From Methylobacterium currus (lineage in GTDB: Bacteria > Pseudomonadota > Alphaproteobacteria > Rhizobiales > Beijerinckiaceae), in assembly GCF_003058325.1 (NCBI RefSeq), contig NZ_CP028843.1, positions 5,387,001 to 5,451,000 of the forward strand: DNA of 64,000 nt, read 5' to 3'. The notes under the pieces are model-generated. The model did not search any database and was not told the DNA's origin. It saw only the letters and a list, made by a program, of their open reading frames with translations. Positions within the stretch are counted from its first letter, which is position 1. Each line of letters starts with the position of its first letter. This document shows positions 8,505-16,627 of this stretch, piece by piece. The position numbers were made by a program, and so were the translations under genes.

Positions 8505-9260
8505 TCACTCCCAGCGCGTCTCGGTGCCCCACGCGGCGGTCATGCGGGCGATCCAGGCCCGCTGCGGCCCGACCAGCACGCCCTGCGAGACGCCGCCACA
8601 GGCCGACTTGGCCGCTCCCTGGCCCGATCCGCTCGCCCAGGTGGTCACCGCGAGCACGCTCCCGCCCGCGCCGGTGATCGGCCCACCCGAATCGCCCTCG
8701 CAGGCGCCGGACGCCGCAGGGCCTTTCAGCCAGACCAGGATGCGGCTCGGGCCGTAGGGCTCGACCAGCGGCAGGGTCGTGGTGCGGAAGGTGCCGGTGC
8801 TGCGGTGGTCGCCCGGGCGGGCCACGCCGTAGCCGCCGAGCGTCAACGGCGTGCCGGCGGCAACCGGAGCCTCGGTGAGGCTCGCCGGGACGAAGCGGGC
8901 CGGCAGGGCGGAATCGGTGCGCAGCAGCGCGAGGTCGATCGAGCGCCGCCGCCCGGCGATGGCCCCCGCATCGTAGCCCGGATGCACCGCCCGGGCGGCG
9001 ACGCCGAGGAGCACCGGCGCCCCGGATTCGTCGCGAAAATGCACCCGGTGCTCGGCCCCCGGGGCGGCGCAATGGGCGGCGGTGAGCACCACGTCGCGGG
9101 CGAGCACGATGCCGGTGCAGACCCCGCCGCGGGATGAGAGCACCATCACGCTGGAACGGGCGAGTGGGGTATCGGGCGCCTCGGTGCCGCCGACGACCGC
9201 GCGGGCGGGGGTGGCGAGGATGAGGCAGGCGGCGAGGAACGGGAGGCTCAAGCGGATCAC
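8505..9260 (-). CDS. Secreted trypsin-like (S1) serine protease, second copy
   Basis: This 251-aa protein begins with a clear signal peptide (VIRLSLPFLAACLILATPARA). The mature end VVGGTEAP resembles the IVGG activation end of trypsins. Triad motifs are TAAHC, SIDLALLR and GDSGGP. I chose GTG 9260 because the signal peptide begins there; the frame upstream to 9383 is Arg/Pro-rich and has no domain. It differs clearly from its downstream neighbour in sequence, so the duplication is old or the two were acquired separately. An adjacent Cys pair (GACEGDSGG and KSACGG) matches the usual trypsin disulfide. Confidence 0.88.
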   Translation of the reverse strand: MIRLSLPFLAACLILATPARAVVGGTEAPDTPLARSSVMVLSSRGGVCTGIVLARDVVLTAAHCAAPGAEHRVHFRDESGAPVLLGVAARAVHPGYDAGAIAGRRRSIDLALLRTDSALPARFVPASLTEAPVAAGTPLTLGGYGVARPGDHRSTGTFRTTTLPLVEPYGPSRILVWLKGPAASGACEGDSGGPITGAGGSVLAVTTWASGSGQGAAKSACGGVSQGVLVGPQRAWIARMTAAWGTETRWE

Positions 9261-9463
9261 GGCGCTCTCGGGGCACGGGACCGGAAGTCCCTGCCCTGCC
9301 CGATCCAGCGCGGAAGGTCCAGGGCGGCGAACCCCGGTACCCGGTCGAGCTGCGCAGCCCGGCGATCGGTCGGGAGTTCGCATGATCGCGTCCGATCCAT
9401 CGGCGACCCACGTGATATCCGCCGTTATGTATAGACGACAGATCGTGCTCGCGAGGGTCTTGC

Positions 9464-10024
9464 GTGGCCAGACGGGTCACGCGGATGCCCTGGGACGAGC
9501 CGAAGCGCGAGAGCAACATCCGCAAGCACCGGATGGACTTCGCCGATGCGCGCGACCGGTTCGGGTGGGCGGGCGCGATGGTCGAAGCGGCCAAGCCAGC
9601 ATCGGATGGCCGCCCGCGCTTTCTCGCCGCCGGCTTCCTCGACGGGCAACTCGTAACCCTGGTCTTCGCCCCCGTCCGCAGCGAGGCCATCTCGGTCATC
9701 AGCCTGCGGCGCGCCAGCCGAAGCGAGAGGAGCCGCTATGACGACACGCAAGGCGAGCCTGCCGCCCCTCACCGACGCCGAGGAGGCGGAGATCCAGGCC
9801 GGGATCGCGCAGGATCCCGACAATCCGGAGATCACGGCGGAACAGTTCGCCCGAATGCGCCCTGCCGCCGAAGTGCTGCCGCCCGCGCTCTACGCCGCCC
9901 TGACGCGCCCGCGCGGCCGGCCCAAGGCCGACGTGACGAAGGTGCCCGTCACGATCCGCCTGGACCGGGACGTGGTCGAGGCGTTCAAGGCGACGGGCGA
10001 GGGGTGGCAAACCCGGGTGAATGA
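9464..10024 (+). CDS. brnT: BrnT-family RNase toxin with abnormal read-through C-terminus
   Basis: BrnT is a RelE-fold ribonuclease toxin neutralised by BrnA. The core is recognisable from MPWDEPKRESNIRKHRMDF through FLAAGFLDGQLVTLVFAP to VISLRRASRSERSRY. Normal BrnT proteins end a few residues after that RRAS...RY motif. Here no in-frame stop occurs, and the frame runs a further 95 or so codons through brnA to TGA at 10022. The extension is Arg/Gly/Pro-rich and looks like a shadow frame of brnA. GTG 9464 has GAGGG upstream; ATG 9485 fits the family start better. Either the stop has been lost or the sequence has a frameshift. Confidence 0.75.
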   Translation: MARRVTRMPWDEPKRESNIRKHRMDFADARDRFGWAGAMVEAAKPASDGRPRFLAAGFLDGQLVTLVFAPVRSEAISVISLRRASRSERSRYDDTQGEPAAPHRRRGGGDPGRDRAGSRQSGDHGGTVRPNAPCRRSAAARALRRPDAPARPAQGRRDEGARHDPPGPGRGRGVQGDGRGVANPGE

Positions 10025-10064
10025 TACCCTCAAGCGGGCGGCGAAGCGGCTCGGCCCACGGTGA
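9738..10064 (+). CDS. brnA: BrnA-family antitoxin
   Basis: BrnA is the DNA-binding antitoxin that neutralises BrnT and represses the pair's promoter. The 108-aa product has a disordered N-terminal half and the C-terminal ribbon-helix-helix part with the family signature KVPVTIRLDRDVVEAFKATG, then GWQTRVNDTLKRAAK. ATG 9738 follows GAGAGGAG. The gene overlaps the extended brnT frame by 287 nt but would follow a normally terminated brnT closely. The pair is convergent with a HAD hydrolase gene 31 bp away. Confidence 0.9.
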   Translation: MTTRKASLPPLTDAEEAEIQAGIAQDPDNPEITAEQFARMRPAAEVLPPALYAALTRPRGRPKADVTKVPVTIRLDRDVVEAFKATGEGWQTRVNDTLKRAAKRLGPR

Positions 10065-10094
10065 GGCAATCCGCGCCTGCCCGATCGGACGCCG

Positions 10095-10712
10095 TTACCC
10101 ATCCACACCCCGCGCCGCGAGGTCCCGGCGAAACGCGTCGACCGACGTGAAGTGATGGGCGTGGAGCCCTGCCGCCCGCGCTCCGGCGACGTTCTCCGGG
10201 AGATCGTCCACGAACAGCACGGATGACGGCCCCACCCCGAGACCCGCGAGGCAGCGCTGGAAGCATGCAATCTCGGGCTTCGCCGAGCGAAACGCCGCCG
10301 ATGCGTAGATCCGGTCTCCGAACAGGGGCCTGAGCTCCGGGCAGATGACGTCGATGTGGCGGGTCAACAACTCCGAGTTGTTCGTCAGAATGGCGACCTC
10401 CGTCGAGGCCCGCAGCCGCTCGACGAGCGCCAGCATCTGGTCGTTCGGCGCGACGGAGGCACGACGCGCCTCCAGCCACTCCGTCAGACTGACCGGGTAC
10501 CCGATCCGGTCGCCGAAGGCCTGAAGATAGGCCTGCGGCGCGAGAGCCCCGCTATCGCCCTGGAACTCCAGACCGCTGTCCCAGATCGCGGCGTCGATGT
10601 CGTCGGCAGGGATGCCGGTGATCTCCGACAGGTGTTCGACGCGCCGGCGGCGATCATAGTGGTACAGGACGTTGTCGAGGTCGAACAAGACGAGTTCGAT
10701 GTCAGCGACCAT
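10095..10712 (-). CDS. HAD-superfamily hydrolase (phosphatase-like)
   Basis: This is a 205-aa haloacid-dehalogenase-fold hydrolase. Motif I is LVLFDLDNVLYHYD; its second acidic residue is replaced by Asn in DLDN, whereas most phosphatases have DxD. Motif II is AILTNNS, motif III is around KPEIACF, and motif IV is VLFVDDLPENV. The cap follows motif I. I chose ATG 10712; a TTG at 10799 would extend over the palindrome at 10761-10780. The substrate is unknown, and the DxDN change may alter phosphatase chemistry, so activity should not be assumed. Confidence 0.85.
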   Translation of the reverse strand: MVADIELVLFDLDNVLYHYDRRRRVEHLSEITGIPADDIDAAIWDSGLEFQGDSGALAPQAYLQAFGDRIGYPVSLTEWLEARRASVAPNDQMLALVERLRASTEVAILTNNSELLTRHIDVICPELRPLFGDRIYASAAFRSAKPEIACFQRCLAGLGVGPSSVLFVDDLPENVAGARAAGLHAHHFTSVDAFRRDLAARGVDG

Positions 10713-10760
10713 GCTCGCCGATGCCCCCTGCTCCAAGGCGACCGAGACGGAGGGCCGCTC

Positions 10761-10780
10761 CGCCACCGATATCGGTGGCG
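10761..10780. promoter_or_regulatory. 20-bp perfect palindrome upstream of the HAD hydrolase gene
   Basis: CGCCACCGATATCGGTGGCG is a perfect inverted repeat, 49 bp before the chosen start of the HAD gene and 29 bp after the stop of the next gene. Its position and symmetry suit a repressor site for the HAD gene. It could equally act as a small hairpin terminating the upstream minus-strand gene at 10809. Confidence 0.45.
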
Positions 10781-10808
10781 AACTCTGACCGTTCGTCAAC
10801 CTTGCCGA

Positions 10809-11222
10809 TCAGGGCTCCGTCATCGCGACGGGCGTCGGTCGCATCGGCGCGGCCACCGTGTCCGGCGGCGCCAGCGCCACCGACGGCGGCACCGGTCCGA
10901 GGCACCCCGTGCAGACCGAGGCGATCGCCCGGTTGGCCCGGGCGGTGATCCGCGCCTCGAACGCCTCGCGGGCCGCGACGGCGCGGGCGAGCGCCGCTTG
11001 CCGCGCGACCTCCGCCTCGCGGGCGGCCGCGGCGGCATCGATGCCCGACCCGTCCTCCGGCGCCTCGTCCCGGGGGCGGATGCGCAGCAGCAGGGGCGCG
11101 CTCCCCATCGCCGCGGCGACGGACACGGGCTCGGGCGCCACGTCCTGCGCGGCATCCTGCGCGTGGGCCGCGCCGGCGAGGCACCACGCGGCGGCGAGGA
11201 ACGGGAACGCGGCGGGGCGCAT
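10809..11222 (-). CDS. Secreted Ala-rich protein of unknown function
   Basis: I do not recognise a family. The 137-aa product starts with a signal peptide (MRPAAFPFLAAAWCLAGAAHA) and continues as an Ala/Glu/Arg-rich, probably helical region (about 60-105). A CTGC motif near residue 105 and a Pro-rich tail follow. The CTGC pair might form a disulfide in the periplasm. Codon use matches its neighbours. It is a single gene, divergent from the phoPQ-like operon across 210 bp that includes an 11-bp-spaced direct repeat near the other gene. Confidence 0.6.
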   Translation of the reverse strand: MRPAAFPFLAAAWCLAGAAHAQDAAQDVAPEPVSVAAAMGSAPLLLRIRPRDEAPEDGSGIDAAAAAREAEVARQAALARAVAAREAFEARITARANRAIASVCTGCLGPVPPSVALAPPDTVAAPMRPTPVAMTEP

Positions 11223-11394
11223 GGCAACTCCCTGGCTGGCGGCCGGCAGGGTCGGCCGGTGCGGTTAGCGTGGCCTTAACCATAACGGCCGCGCGGCCGG
11301 ATCGGTTCATCTGCGTCGCCCGCGCCACACCGCGAGGACCGCCCGAGCTCGAGCGGCACACGAGGATGTGACCGGCCGGCGCCCGGGACCCTGC

Positions 11395-11420
11395 CATTCT
11401 CGCATTCAGGGTGCATTCAG
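11395..11420 (+). promoter_or_regulatory. Direct CATTC repeats, candidate binding box for the adjacent OmpR-family regulator
   Basis: GCATTCAG occurs at 11402 and 11413, exactly 11 bp apart, with a partial copy CATTCTC at 11395. Tandem sites at one helical turn are typical of OmpR/PhoP-type regulators. The site ends 12 nt before the ATG of the first gene of the operon that encodes such a regulator. Autoregulation is an inference from position and spacing. Confidence 0.4.
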
Positions 11421-11432
11421 TGCCCGGAGACG

Positions 11433-11822
11433 ATGGTCCCCGGCATGCGCCAGCTCGCCCTCCTCCTGCTCCCCGCCCTCGTCGGCCTCGCCGGCGCCTC
11501 GGGCTGGCTCGCGGCCGCGGAGGAGCGGGACGAGACCGCCACCGGGGCGGTGCCGGCCCGGCCGGTCAAGGCGGCGGAACCGACCCAGACCTGCCTCTCC
11601 TCCGGCGACCTGCGCGAGGCGGTGGCGGAGAAGCGCGTGGTCGAGCCGGTGGCGGCGATCCGCGCGGCGCGGGCCGCCGTGCCGCGCGCCGACATCGTGC
11701 GGGCCAATCTCTGTCGACGGGACGAAGCCCTGGTCTACATGTTGACGGCCTTGCGCAAGGACGGCCAGTTCGTGCACGTGATGGTGGATGCCCGGTCGGG
11801 ACAAGTCGCCGGACAATGGTGA
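11433..11822 (+). CDS. Small exported protein heading the phoPQ-like operon (PepSY-like)
   Basis: This is a 129-aa exported protein. It has a signal peptide (LALLLLPALVGLAGASGWLAAA), two cysteines (QTCLSSG, ANLCRRD) and a C-terminal segment, MLTALRKDGQFVHVMVDARS, resembling the beta-hairpin end of PepSY-like domains. GGAGA precedes ATG 11433 by 5 nt. It lies 30 bp before the response regulator and is probably co-transcribed. By analogy with other PepSY proteins encoded next to PhoPQ-type systems, it may modulate the sensor kinase. The family call is tentative. Confidence 0.65.
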   Translation: MVPGMRQLALLLLPALVGLAGASGWLAAAEERDETATGAVPARPVKAAEPTQTCLSSGDLREAVAEKRVVEPVAAIRAARAAVPRADIVRANLCRRDEALVYMLTALRKDGQFVHVMVDARSGQVAGQW

Positions 11823-11852
11823 TCCAGGTCTGAAGATGAAGGGGTTCGGGTC

Positions 11853-12526
<674 letters not shown>

Positions 12527-12530
<4 letters not shown>

Positions 12531-14020
12531 CCGGTCCCGGCCGGGCCACGGCCGAGACGCCGACGGAGACCGGCCTCGCCGGCGGCGTCGCCTCGGCCTC
12601 GCCCCGCCGCTGGCTCGGCTGGCGGCCGTGGCGCAAGCGCTCGATCGCGGTGCGCCTGGCGGTCTCGTCGATGATCTCCAGCGCGCTGATCCTGCTGATC
12701 GCCGGGCTGATCCTCTCGACCCTCTACCGCGAGACCACCGAGCGGGCCTTCGACAGCCGGCTCCTCGTCTACGCCAACGACCTCGCCACCAACCTCGTCT
12801 CGCCCTCCGATTCCGAGGCGCGCAGCTTCGGGGCGCTGGGCGACCCGCGCTTCGACCTGCCCTTGTCGGGCTGGTACTGGCAGGTCGGCCGGCCGAACGC
12901 CCGCCCGCGGGACCTGCGCACCTCGCGCTCGCTCGTCGGCGTGCCGCTCCAGCCCCCCGACAACGCGGTCGGCGAGGCCGGGGCCGGGCAATTGCGCAAG
13001 GGCTACGGCAAGGCGCAGGACGACCGGCCGCTGCGCATCATCGAGCGCACCGTCGATCTCGGCGAGGAGGGCCGCTACCTCGTGCGGGTCGCCGGCCCGT
13101 CGGACGAGATCGCCGCCGACATGCGCCGCTTCACCTTCGCGCTCACCACCACCTTCGCGCTGCTCGGCCTCTCGCTCGGCCTCACCACCCTGCTGCAGAT
13201 CCGCTTCGGCCTCGCGCCGCTCATCAAGCTGCGGGCGGCGTTGGGCGCGATCCGCCGCGGCGAGGCGGACCGCATCTCGGGCGAGTACCCGCGGGACATC
13301 GCCCCGCTCGCCGGCGAGGTGAACCTCCTGCTCGAGACCAACCGCGAGATCCTGGAGCGGGCCCGCACCCAGGTCGGCAACCTCGCCCACGCGCTGAAGA
13401 CCCCGTTGAGCATCATCGTCAACGAGGCCTCGGCGGGAGACGCGCACAGCGAGCTCGCCGTGAAGGTGCGCGAGCAGGCCGCGGTGATGCGCGACCAGGT
13501 GAACTACCACCTCGACCGCGCCCGCGCCGCGGCTCTGGCCGGGGCACTCGGCACCTTCACCGACGTCGAGCCGGTAGTGGCGGCCCTGGTGCGCACCTTC
13601 GGCAAGATTTTCTACGACAAGGACCTGACCTTCGACACCAGCGTCACCCCGGGCCTGCGCTTTCGCGGCGAGCGCCAGGATTTCGAGGAGATGATCGGCA
13701 ACCTCGTCGACAACGCCGCCAAGTGGGCGCAGTCGCGGGTCTCGATCCGCGCCGAGGTGATCGGCCAGGGCGAGTACCCGCACCTCATCGTCACGGTGGA
13801 GGATGACGGGCCCGGCCTGCCGCCCGAGGCCCGGGCCGCCGTGCTGGAGCGCGGCCGGCGCCTCGACGAGACCAAGCCCGGCTCCGGCCTCGGGCTGTCC
13901 ATCGTCTCGGACCTCGCCGCCCTGTATCGCGGGCGCCTGCGCCTCGACGCCGCCACCCTCGGCGGCTTAAGGGCAGTGATCGAAGTGCCGGGGGATGCGA
14001 GCCCGGCAGCGCAGGCCTGA
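12527..14020 (+). CDS. PhoQ/FeuQ-like membrane sensor histidine kinase
   Basis: This is the partner kinase of the preceding regulator, 497 aa. It has a cytosolic N-terminus, TM1 near 45-65 (SMISSALILLIAGLILSTLY), a periplasmic sensor of about 135 residues, TM2 near 205-225 and a HAMP-like linker. The H-box is NLAHALKTPLS, the N-box is NLVDNAAKWA, and the G-boxes are VEDDGPGL and GSGLGLSIV. The His-Ala-Leu-Lys-Thr-Pro H-box is typical of the PhoQ group. GTG 12527 overlaps the regulator stop by 4 nt. PhoPQ/FeuPQ systems sense envelope or osmotic stress; the specific signal here is inference only. Confidence 0.9.
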
Positions 14021-14052
14021 CGGCCGGCGCGCGACGGGAACCCAAGTTCGGC

Positions 14053-15210
14053 ATGATCCTGCAGCGGAGTGAAGCGTTCTACGGCCGTGCCGAGGTGCGG
14101 GAGGGCCGGCCGGCCCTGCGCCTGGTCGAGGACGCCCACTACCTCATGCGGGTGCCCCAGCTCGACAAGGTCCCGGTGATCTTCGACGCCGCGCGCCGGA
14201 TGGTGCCCGAATCCCTCGACCATCACAGCGGCGACCGTACGCCGACCTGGCAGACCACGACGTGGCCGGATCATCAGGGCCCGGTGACCGATGCGGCGCC
14301 GGACGGCACCTACCTCTATGTCGGGGCGATCCACCCGCATTACGGTCACTTCGTCATCAACACCCTGGGGCGGTTCTGGCCGCTCCTCGATGTCGACGAG
14401 AGGGGCCTGCGCCCGACCCTGCTCTGTCACGGGCCGGGGCCCGACGCGGATTGGAGCGGGACCCCGTTCATCCCGGAGATCCTGGGCCGGCTGGGCCTGA
14501 GCGTGATGGATCTCACCACCTTCGGCCGGCCGGTGCGGATCCCGAGCCTCCTGGTGCCCCAGGCCGCCCTGCAGCAGGACGATTACGCCTTCCCGGTCAT
14601 GGCCGAGCTGTGCCGGGAGATCGGGCGCGGCTACTACGCGCCCGAGGAGGTCGATGCCGATCCGCAGCCGGTCTACCTGTCGAAGACGCGCCTGACCGGT
14701 GGCGTGCGGCGCTTCTCCAACGAGGAGGCGGTGACAGACGTGCTGGAGCGCGAGGGGGTGCGGATCGTCCACCCCGAGCTCCTGAGTTTCCCCGAGCAGG
14801 TGCGCCTCTTCGCCCGCCACCGGGTGATCCTCGGGGCCAACGGCTCGGCCTTCCACACCCTGCTCTTCGCGCCGCCGGGCCGGCGGGTGATCACCCTCGC
14901 CGATCGGCTCAAGCTGAGCGCGACCTACCGGTTGATCGACCTCATCACCGGCACGCAGGCGCATTACTACTACCCGGTCGGAACCAGCAGCCACACCGGC
15001 GCCGGCTTCACCGTCAACTTCGTGCTGCGGGAGCCGGAGACCGTGGCGGCGGAACTCCTCCGCAAGATCGCCCGGATCGACACCCTGCGGGAGAGCGACC
15101 TGCGGGCCGATCCAGGCTCCTGGCACCTCTCGCCGACGATCCCGCCCCTGCCGCGCCGGCCGGGGGGGCTGCTGGAGCGCCTGCGCAGGGCGCTGCCGGG
15201 GCTCGGCTGA
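14053..15210 (+). CDS. Glycosyltransferase family 61 (DUF563) protein
   Basis: This is a 385-aa putative glycosyltransferase. The GT61/DUF563 signatures are present: GAIHPHYGHFVINTLGRFWP in the N-terminal half, YLSKTRL near 215, and the C-terminal block ILGANGSAFHTLLFAPPG. There is no transmembrane helix or signal peptide. Proteobacterial members of this family are thought to modify surface or capsule polysaccharides, but the acceptor is not known. It starts 32 bp after the sensor kinase gene on the same strand and may be read through from that operon, so envelope-stress control is possible. Confidence 0.85.
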   Translation: MILQRSEAFYGRAEVREGRPALRLVEDAHYLMRVPQLDKVPVIFDAARRMVPESLDHHSGDRTPTWQTTTWPDHQGPVTDAAPDGTYLYVGAIHPHYGHFVINTLGRFWPLLDVDERGLRPTLLCHGPGPDADWSGTPFIPEILGRLGLSVMDLTTFGRPVRIPSLLVPQAALQQDDYAFPVMAELCREIGRGYYAPEEVDADPQPVYLSKTRLTGGVRRFSNEEAVTDVLEREGVRIVHPELLSFPEQVRLFARHRVILGANGSAFHTLLFAPPGRRVITLADRLKLSATYRLIDLITGTQAHYYYPVGTSSHTGAGFTVNFVLREPETVAAELLRKIARIDTLRESDLRADPGSWHLSPTIPPLPRRPGGLLERLRRALPGLG

Positions 15211-15300
15211 CTCCGAGGCTCCGCCGAGGCGGTCCCGGGGGCGTTCCCCTCGGGCAGGGAGTGCGCTAAGCCCAGGCGCTGCTCCGGAGCGACCTGACCG

Positions 15301-16089
15301 ATGCCCGACCTCGACGCGATCGCCGCCCGCCACGGCGTCGGCCCCGACGCCGTCCGCCACCTCCTCGACGCGCTGGCCCGCGGCCACGGCCGGATGGCGC
15401 AGTTCAACCATCCCGACCTCGGCGGCATGGGCCAGTGGTCCGCCGGCGGGATGACGATGATCGGCGACATGTTCAATTCCGGCCTCAAGGCCCGGGTCGT
15501 CGCGCTCTGCGACGAGCTGGCGCCGCTCGCCACGGCGAGGCCGGTGGAGAGCCAGGGCTTCCAGGCCCAGGGGTTCTCGGGGCAGGGATTCTCGGGGCAG
15601 GGATTCTCGGGGCAGGGATTCTCGGGGCAGGGATTCGGCGGGTCCTGGTGGCCGGACGGCCTCGGCCAGCCGGCCAGCTCCGGATCGCAGAACGACGCGC
15701 GCTACGCCTTCTTCCCCGATTCCCGGCGCCTCGCCATCGAGACCGGCGGCCGGGTGACGCTCTACGACACCGGCGATCATCAGATCGGCGGCGTCTCGCA
15801 GCAGCAGGGCTCGTCGCATTCCTTGAGCTTCACCAGCCAGTACGGCCCGGTGCGGCTGGAGGAGCTGCCGGTGGTGGGATCGCCTCAGCCGGACGCGAGC
15901 CCGGCCCCGCAGGCGGCGCCGATGCCCGCGCCGGAATCTCACGCATCGACGCCGCAATCCGAGCCGGCCGGTGCACCGACCGGGGACGTGTTCGGGATGA
16001 TCGAGCGCCTGTCGGAGCTGCACCGCAAGGGCGTGCTGACCGAGGCCGAATTCGCCGCGAAGAAGACGGAGCTGCTGGCGCGGTTGTGA
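15301..16089 (+). CDS. SHOCT-domain protein with a Gly-Phe-Ser-Gly-Gln repeat tract
   Basis: This is a 262-aa protein. The N-terminal 80 residues are small and Gly/Met-rich. Residues about 87-115 form a pentapeptide repeat (GFSGQ four times, plus variants) encoded by perfect 15-bp DNA repeats. A middle domain (YAFFPDSRRLAIETGGRVTLYDTG) looks like a small beta fold also seen in SHOCT proteins. After a Pro/Ala linker, the C-terminus is a SHOCT domain (MIERLSELHRKGVLTEAEFA followed by AKKTELL). SHOCT domains mediate oligomerisation or binding; the role of this protein is unknown. ATG 15301 follows a weak ribosome-binding site. Confidence 0.8.
   Translation: MPDLDAIAARHGVGPDAVRHLLDALARGHGRMAQFNHPDLGGMGQWSAGGMTMIGDMFNSGLKARVVALCDELAPLATARPVESQGFQAQGFSGQGFSGQGFSGQGFSGQGFGGSWWPDGLGQPASSGSQNDARYAFFPDSRRLAIETGGRVTLYDTGDHQIGGVSQQQGSSHSLSFTSQYGPVRLEELPVVGSPQPDASPAPQAAPMPAPESHASTPQSEPAGAPTGDVFGMIERLSELHRKGVLTEAEFAAKKTELLARL
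15574..15633 (+). repeat. Four perfect 15-bp tandem repeats inside the SHOCT gene
   Basis: TTCTCGGGGCAGGGA is repeated four times without change (15574, 15589, 15604, 15619). The period is in frame and gives FSGQG units. Perfect identity over four units points to recent slippage expansion, so copy number probably varies between strains without breaking the frame. Confidence 0.9.
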
Positions 16090-16194
16090 GGCGGATCGCA
16101 GCAGCTCCGTTCACGGCGCATCCCCGCATAAGCGGCTGCCTCGCCATTCATGGAGGCAGATTTTCAGAAACTGAATGTCTCGAAATCCGTTCCA

Positions 16195-16352
16195 TCCCCC
16201 CACGACCTCATCCTGAGATGTTAGTCGGTTGAAGATCAACTAACCTCAAAGGAGGCCTCCAGATACCTTGGAGACTTCTGGAGGCCTCCTTCAAGACCCT
16301 CTTCGGTGCGATCTCCGGTCGCCAGCACTTGAGGATGAGGTCGTGAGTGGGA
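16195..16352. repeat. Interspersed palindromic element, CCTCATCCTGAG family (copy 1)
   Basis: The ends are CACGACCTCATCCTGAGATG (16201) and CACTTGAGGATGAGGTCGTG (16326-16345), an inverted repeat with few mismatches. The centre has AAAGGAGGCCTCCAGA and TTCTGGAGGCCTCCTTC as a second inverted pair. A related copy with the same order of blocks lies at 42344-42486. Such elements (RIME/BIME-like) are widely scattered between genes in Hyphomicrobiales. This one lies in the 540-bp gap between the SHOCT gene and thrB, next to a decayed antitoxin gene. Confidence 0.85.
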
Positions 16353-16452
16353 TAATCTGGAGCTTATCAGACATCTCTGCAGAGATGGAATTGCAGGCCG
16401 CCTGTGTATCGCCATCTGCGATCGCCCCAGCCGCGATCGGCGTACTCACCGC

Positions 16453-16600
16453 TCCGCACAGCCGAGTTGCATGGCGTGAGCGAAGACCAGCGCGCACATC
16501 GTCCCCAGACCGGCGACGATCCGGATCGCGCATATCGCATCATCGGTCTTCACGACCTCGTTGCGCAGCCAAGCCTCGGTCGCGGCATCGCGCTTTCCCC
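16453..16600 (-). pseudogene. Frameshifted remnant of a RelB/ParD-class antitoxin-like gene
   Basis: In the minus frame entering at about 16600 I read RDAATEAWLRNEVVKTDDA. After an apparent 2-nt insertion (GCGATATGCGC near 16531-16538) the adjacent frame continues as MRDPDRRRSGDDVRAGLRSR and then HATRL. Joined, this matches the layout of small antitoxins ending in EAWLR-EVV--YDAM-DP-R----DDVRA-L--RHA-RL. It has no start, no stop at the right place and no toxin gene next to it. This is my reading of a pattern, not a database match. The flanking palindrome at 16195 suggests local rearrangement. The rest of the 16090-16627 gap shows nothing coding. Confidence 0.45.
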
Positions 16601-16627
16601 GAACTCTCCGTCCGTGGAATGGGCCGT

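Noticed and set aside
15574..15633. Possible CRISPR or attachment site
   Set aside because: It is an in-frame tandem repeat inside a gene with no unique spacers.
13612..16023. 803-codon minus-strand frame opposite the kinase, GT61 and SHOCT genes
   Set aside because: Composition is Arg/Gly/His-rich without domains, and it lies antisense to three well-supported genes. It is a GC-skewed antisense open frame.
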